Shown here one piece after another: positions 60,386-64,000 of a stretch of 64,000 bases of DNA (position 1 is the first letter of the stretch; each line of letters begins with the position of its first letter). The stretch lies in NCBI RefSeq assembly GCF_022682495.2, contig NC_071390.1, forward strand, positions 154,976,583 to 155,040,582. The letters run 5' to 3'. Position numbers and translations under genes: made by a program. Below the pieces are notes generated by a model. It saw nothing but the letters and a program-made list of their open reading frames with translations. It was not told the DNA's origin and searched no databases. The DNA is from Desmodus rotundus (lineage: Eukaryota; Chordata; Mammalia; Chiroptera; Phyllostomidae).

Positions 60386-60924
60386 ATAGAATTCCGTTCA
60401 TCAGGTAGCATGGTCCTCAATGCACAAATTAACTCATGTATGCTTAAACTTTAACACTTGCGTAACAAACTCACCCCCCAAAATGAGTCAGCACGTAGCG
60501 TTTTATTAGTGAAAGTGCTGAAACAGGAAAACTATCCCAAAACAACAACAGAGTCAGGAACAAAAGAAGGGTAGGTGGGATCAGTGTCAGGAAAACAATG
60601 AGTCTCAAAGTTAATTTCATCTACTGTAAGCATTTCATCTACTATGTACAGGACTGTCTTACTTCTTGAAAGCATAGGCAATCACAGGAATACTTGGAAA
60701 TATAAAAAGGAAAGAACAAGCAAATCTCTTTCCATCCTCTTCGGGAATGATTAGACAACAATAAGAATTTGAAACCCAACCGAGGTGAGCCCATGAGAGA
60801 GTATGCCTAACCTCTCTTGATGAAAATACAAAATTCTTGGCATTAGAAGTGTTGTATGGTACATCCCCAGAGGATTATCTGAGCAGTAGAGAGTGACAGT
60901 TGAGAACAGACAATGCAGGGTCAT

Positions 60925-61060
60925 ATGGAAATGGCTTTAACACAGCTTTGCTCAGTTCTGTTACATGTAAAATGGGGTTAATAACAGTACCATCCTTACA
61001 ACAAAAGTTTAAAAGATTGAACAAATTAATGTTCAATGAAATATGCATCATACAGTGAGA
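60925..61060 (+). repeat. MIR SINE fragment
   Basis: GTTACATGTAAAATGGGGTT followed by AATAACAGTACCATCC is the central and 3' part of a MIR in sense orientation. Confidence 0.6.
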
Positions 61061-64000
61061 GACACATATGAAGTACACAATATTAATCATTCCAAGATCT
61101 CTGGTTCAAAACTAGTAAAAAAAAATGTTGAACTACCTTGTGATTTAAAAATTAAAGTGGGAGTCAGACCTTGTTTCTCAAAGTTACAATAGCCCAAACT
61201 TGAGCCACGACGGTGTGTGAGGAGTGTGCAAAGGCAGGCCTGGAGAGAGAGTGGGACGCCAGCAGAAGTAGCACTAGGGACAGCAGAAAGAACACGGTCA
61301 GGAAACCTGTAGATACGGGCAGCAAAGATCGCGGTACCCAGAAAACTGCGCCCATGCCAAAACTCAGTCTAAGGAGATCAAGCTGTAAAATAAATGGGGA
61401 AAAAAGTGTCTCTTTAAAAAATAGTAAATATCCTAACAACACTTCAAACAGAGACTTTAATCTATAAGTCTGTGACTAAGTTGAAATCTTTAGAAAAAAG
61501 ATTGTCCTGGAAATACGCCTTTGCTCTAGACATTTCACGCAGTCCTACAGTTCTGTGAGTACTCTTGCGGAAGGCAGGGTACCATCATCCTGACCGATTA
61601 GAGAAAACGGCAATGGGAAGAGGGGCTGCTTCTGACTCTGAGCGGGCAGCTCGACTTAAAGAACATCACACCTTTAACAAGATTCCACCTGAATCGACTG
61701 ACCCTGGGAAGGAGGAGACGCATGACCTACACCTATTCTAAGATAAAGAAATCAAAACAAAAGACTGAAACCCGAATATCACTTGACAATAACATTACAC
61801 TGTACTAGCAATCACTGAAAGACAATATCATGGTACTCTTGTCACCTATAAATATATTTATCATATCAATCAATAATTATTTGAAAATATATGTTGTTTA
61901 CACATAACGCTTTAAACCGAATTTCTCTAGGGATCCCAAAAGGTGAATCAATATTGGTGAAAGAATACAGTGGTTTAAATAAGTGAAAATTAGAAATTTT
62001 TGGTAATGAAATTGATTTTCTCACAGATGAATATTTTGTTTAACTCATGTGTTCACCCATTCATTAAAAATCATCAGCTGAATTACTGAGCTATCAAACC
62101 ATCACCATCACAAGCCCTCATAAAACCAGGGCCATTCCAAATGTTCAGTGTATGCCTATATTTTGAGTAATTCTTATGATGCCATTAGGAACTGTGACCC
62201 ATAGAAATGTATTCAAAGCTCTGTGAGAAAGGTTAGGGATTTTTGACTCTATCTCTCAATAAGTGTCCATTTTTGTAGTGAAACACAAGAGGGGAGGTCA
62301 TGGTCAATCCCCAACTCCGAGATGGTGTCCTTGAAGAGGAGCAAAGCTTCTGGAACCCAAGAAGAGTAAAAACACTTTGCCTGCCTTTAGCTAAAAAGAA
62401 ACAGAGCTATGGGAAGTAAATAACAAATGTCTCTTGGTGGCGCACCAATAAACCTCCCCAAGAATCTGTGAGACTACGGACAAATCTGACTACACACAAG
62501 TTCACAGCTGACGGCTAAGAAGTGCTGAGACACGCTGGTGTGAAATGCAGCATTAGGATCTGAAGCTGCAGAAGCAGCTGTGCCAGTCCCCCAGCTCAGC
62601 ACTTTCCCCGTCAGCCACCTTCAAGGAGGAGCAGGAACCAAGGGCATTTGCTGGAGAGCGAGGGTGGAGCCGCAGACCCGGCACTCATCCAAACGACAAA
62701 GGCCACTAGAAAATAGCATCCACTACTCTAGAGACACACTCTGCAGATGCATGGGGAGACCAGACACAGTGGTCCCCATGTATGTTTTTATTGTCCCCAT
62801 CATGTATGAGGACAATAAAAAAAAATCTGTCACTTCTAAACTTAAAAGAAAGTGTGTGCTCACCTTAAAAGAAAGAATTTTGAATCACTCAACCTGAGTT
62901 AAAAGTCGAATACATACTGTGTCACTATGGGCCACTGACTTTGTCTTTTTTAGGATGTCAAGTATTCCGAGTAGAAGTTGGCAAACTTTTCCTCTAGAAA
63001 GTTAGATAATAAATATTTCAGGGCTTCTGAAACAAGAGGCACACTTAAGGATTTTCCAGAAATATCCATAGAAAAAGAAAGAAAGCTATCACAAATATGT
63101 TATTGGTGAAATTCAAACTATTTATGAAAATTGAAATATAAATAGTCATCATAAAATATTTCCTTCAAAAATTTGAAAATGATTTTTATTCCGTGGAATG
63201 AATAAAAATTGTTGGATTTGGCACCTGTGCTATAGTTCATTACCTGCTCACTTAGCACACAGTCTAGCCCTTGAAAAGTTGCCAAAAAATGCTACTATTG
63301 TTATAATAATTAAAGGAATAATTTTCAAAAGTAACTAATAAACTATTATCATTACACATAGATGCTCCCCAACCAGGATCTCTCTTGATTTGTCCAATTA
63401 CAGTTGGGCAGCACATGTACTCATTTGAATCAATCCTCTGACTCAAACGCACAAACACAGAAGGAATTATGCTTCCAGTATAAGTGTTTAAAACAACTTG
63501 CATCTATGTCTTCCACAATCACTCATCAAACCCAAAAATGCATCGTGCGTTGTGTACTGAGAATAAAAGCATCAATCAGACCATGCCCTTTTCTTGGAAT
63601 TGATTAGAGACCAGGAGTTGGGGATTATATAAAAGATACAGGATAAGCAGATGTGACAAAGTGGCAATTGCCCAACTGGAGGTTAAAAAAAAAAAACATT
63701 CTGGATGCATAAGCCAAAAAAGAACTTCTTCTCCCAGACAAGTATTTTCAGATGAAAACCTGAAGTTAAGACCAATTAACCTCTATCGGAATTTTAAATT
63801 TGAGCTGGATATTTAAAAGGCAGAATTTCCAAAACATTTCTTTTAATCCTAAACCATATTAGGGCAATAAGAGTTCAAGCAGAGGATTAGCCTTGGGGAT
63901 AAGAACAGACCATCCTTCTCTCTCTCAGAGAAAGGAAAGAGGAAAGATAAGTAAGAAGTGAGAACTAGTTTTAAAACTAAAAATGGTTAGTAGGGTTGAA
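61061..64000. other. Unique DNA to the end of the window
   Basis: Slightly GC-richer patches at 61200-61350 and 62540-62780 hold plus frames of 84 codons (61213-61467, basic) and 105 codons (62580-62897). Neither has a recognisable domain or splice context. The stretch 61560-61620 is weakly MIR-like in antisense. An A run lies near 63686-63698. Confidence 0.4.

Noticed and set aside
61213..61467. 84-codon basic open frame
   Set aside because: Basic composition follows from A/G-rich DNA. No domain and no conserved context could be seen.
1..64000. CRISPR arrays, operons, phage or plasmid genes
   Set aside because: No regularly spaced repeats and no compact coding strands. Repeats and composition are mammalian.

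Overview
This window is mammalian nuclear DNA from a bat, most likely of the suborder Yangochiroptera. The diagnosis rests on two tRNA-derived SINEs of the VES type (53195-53454 and about 55802-56011), on L1 tails of the kind found in bats, and on a background of ancient mammalian repeats (MIR, L2, MER20, MER5A, MLT1, ERV-L). Base composition is AT-rich with few CpGs, and there is no compact gene organisation. I find no protein-coding gene, tRNA, rRNA or other functional RNA gene that I can support. The short open frames on both strands are what AT-rich, non-coding DNA gives by chance, or lie in decayed transposons. The window therefore reads as intergenic or deep intronic sequence.

Layout. 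0-2.7 kb: unique sequence with unusually CpG-rich patches. 2.7-7.5 kb: old repeat fragments (including an L2 tail at 3.7-4.25 kb) and unique DNA. 7.5-8.9 kb: a complete class II endogenous-retrovirus LTR on the minus strand, flanked by a perfect 6-bp target duplication. 9-19.8 kb: L2 and MER20 pieces, a CA microsatellite, and mostly AT-rich unique DNA. 19.85-20.76 kb: a GC-rich island with promoter-like motifs, an open frame of 222 codons and two poly(A) signals, which I cannot assign to any family. 21-34.7 kb: MIR, L2 and L1 tails plus an unnamed LTR-like repeat near 27.4-28.3 kb. 34.7-37.3 kb: an eroded ERV-L provirus (LTR, gag-like region, integrase remnant) carrying a nested 536-bp mariner element. 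41.1-45.2 kb: three L1 fragments, one with a 34-bp perfect palindrome and one with an internal deletion. 47.5-50.3 kb: an MLT1 LTR and three hAT-Charlie elements within 750 bp. 53-57.6 kb: L1/HAL1, two VES SINEs, a TG microsatellite and a minus-strand bat L1 tail. 59.9-61 kb: two MIRs and an L1 tail. The last 3 kb hold nothing recognisable.

The most notable observations are the mariner copy whose middle is a piece of MER5A lacking both MER5A ends, the unassigned GC-rich unit at 20 kb, and the long class II LTR. No novel defence or enzymatic system is visible. Repeat family names come from recalled consensus patterns, not from a database search, so subfamily names and outer borders are approximate unless target duplications are stated.
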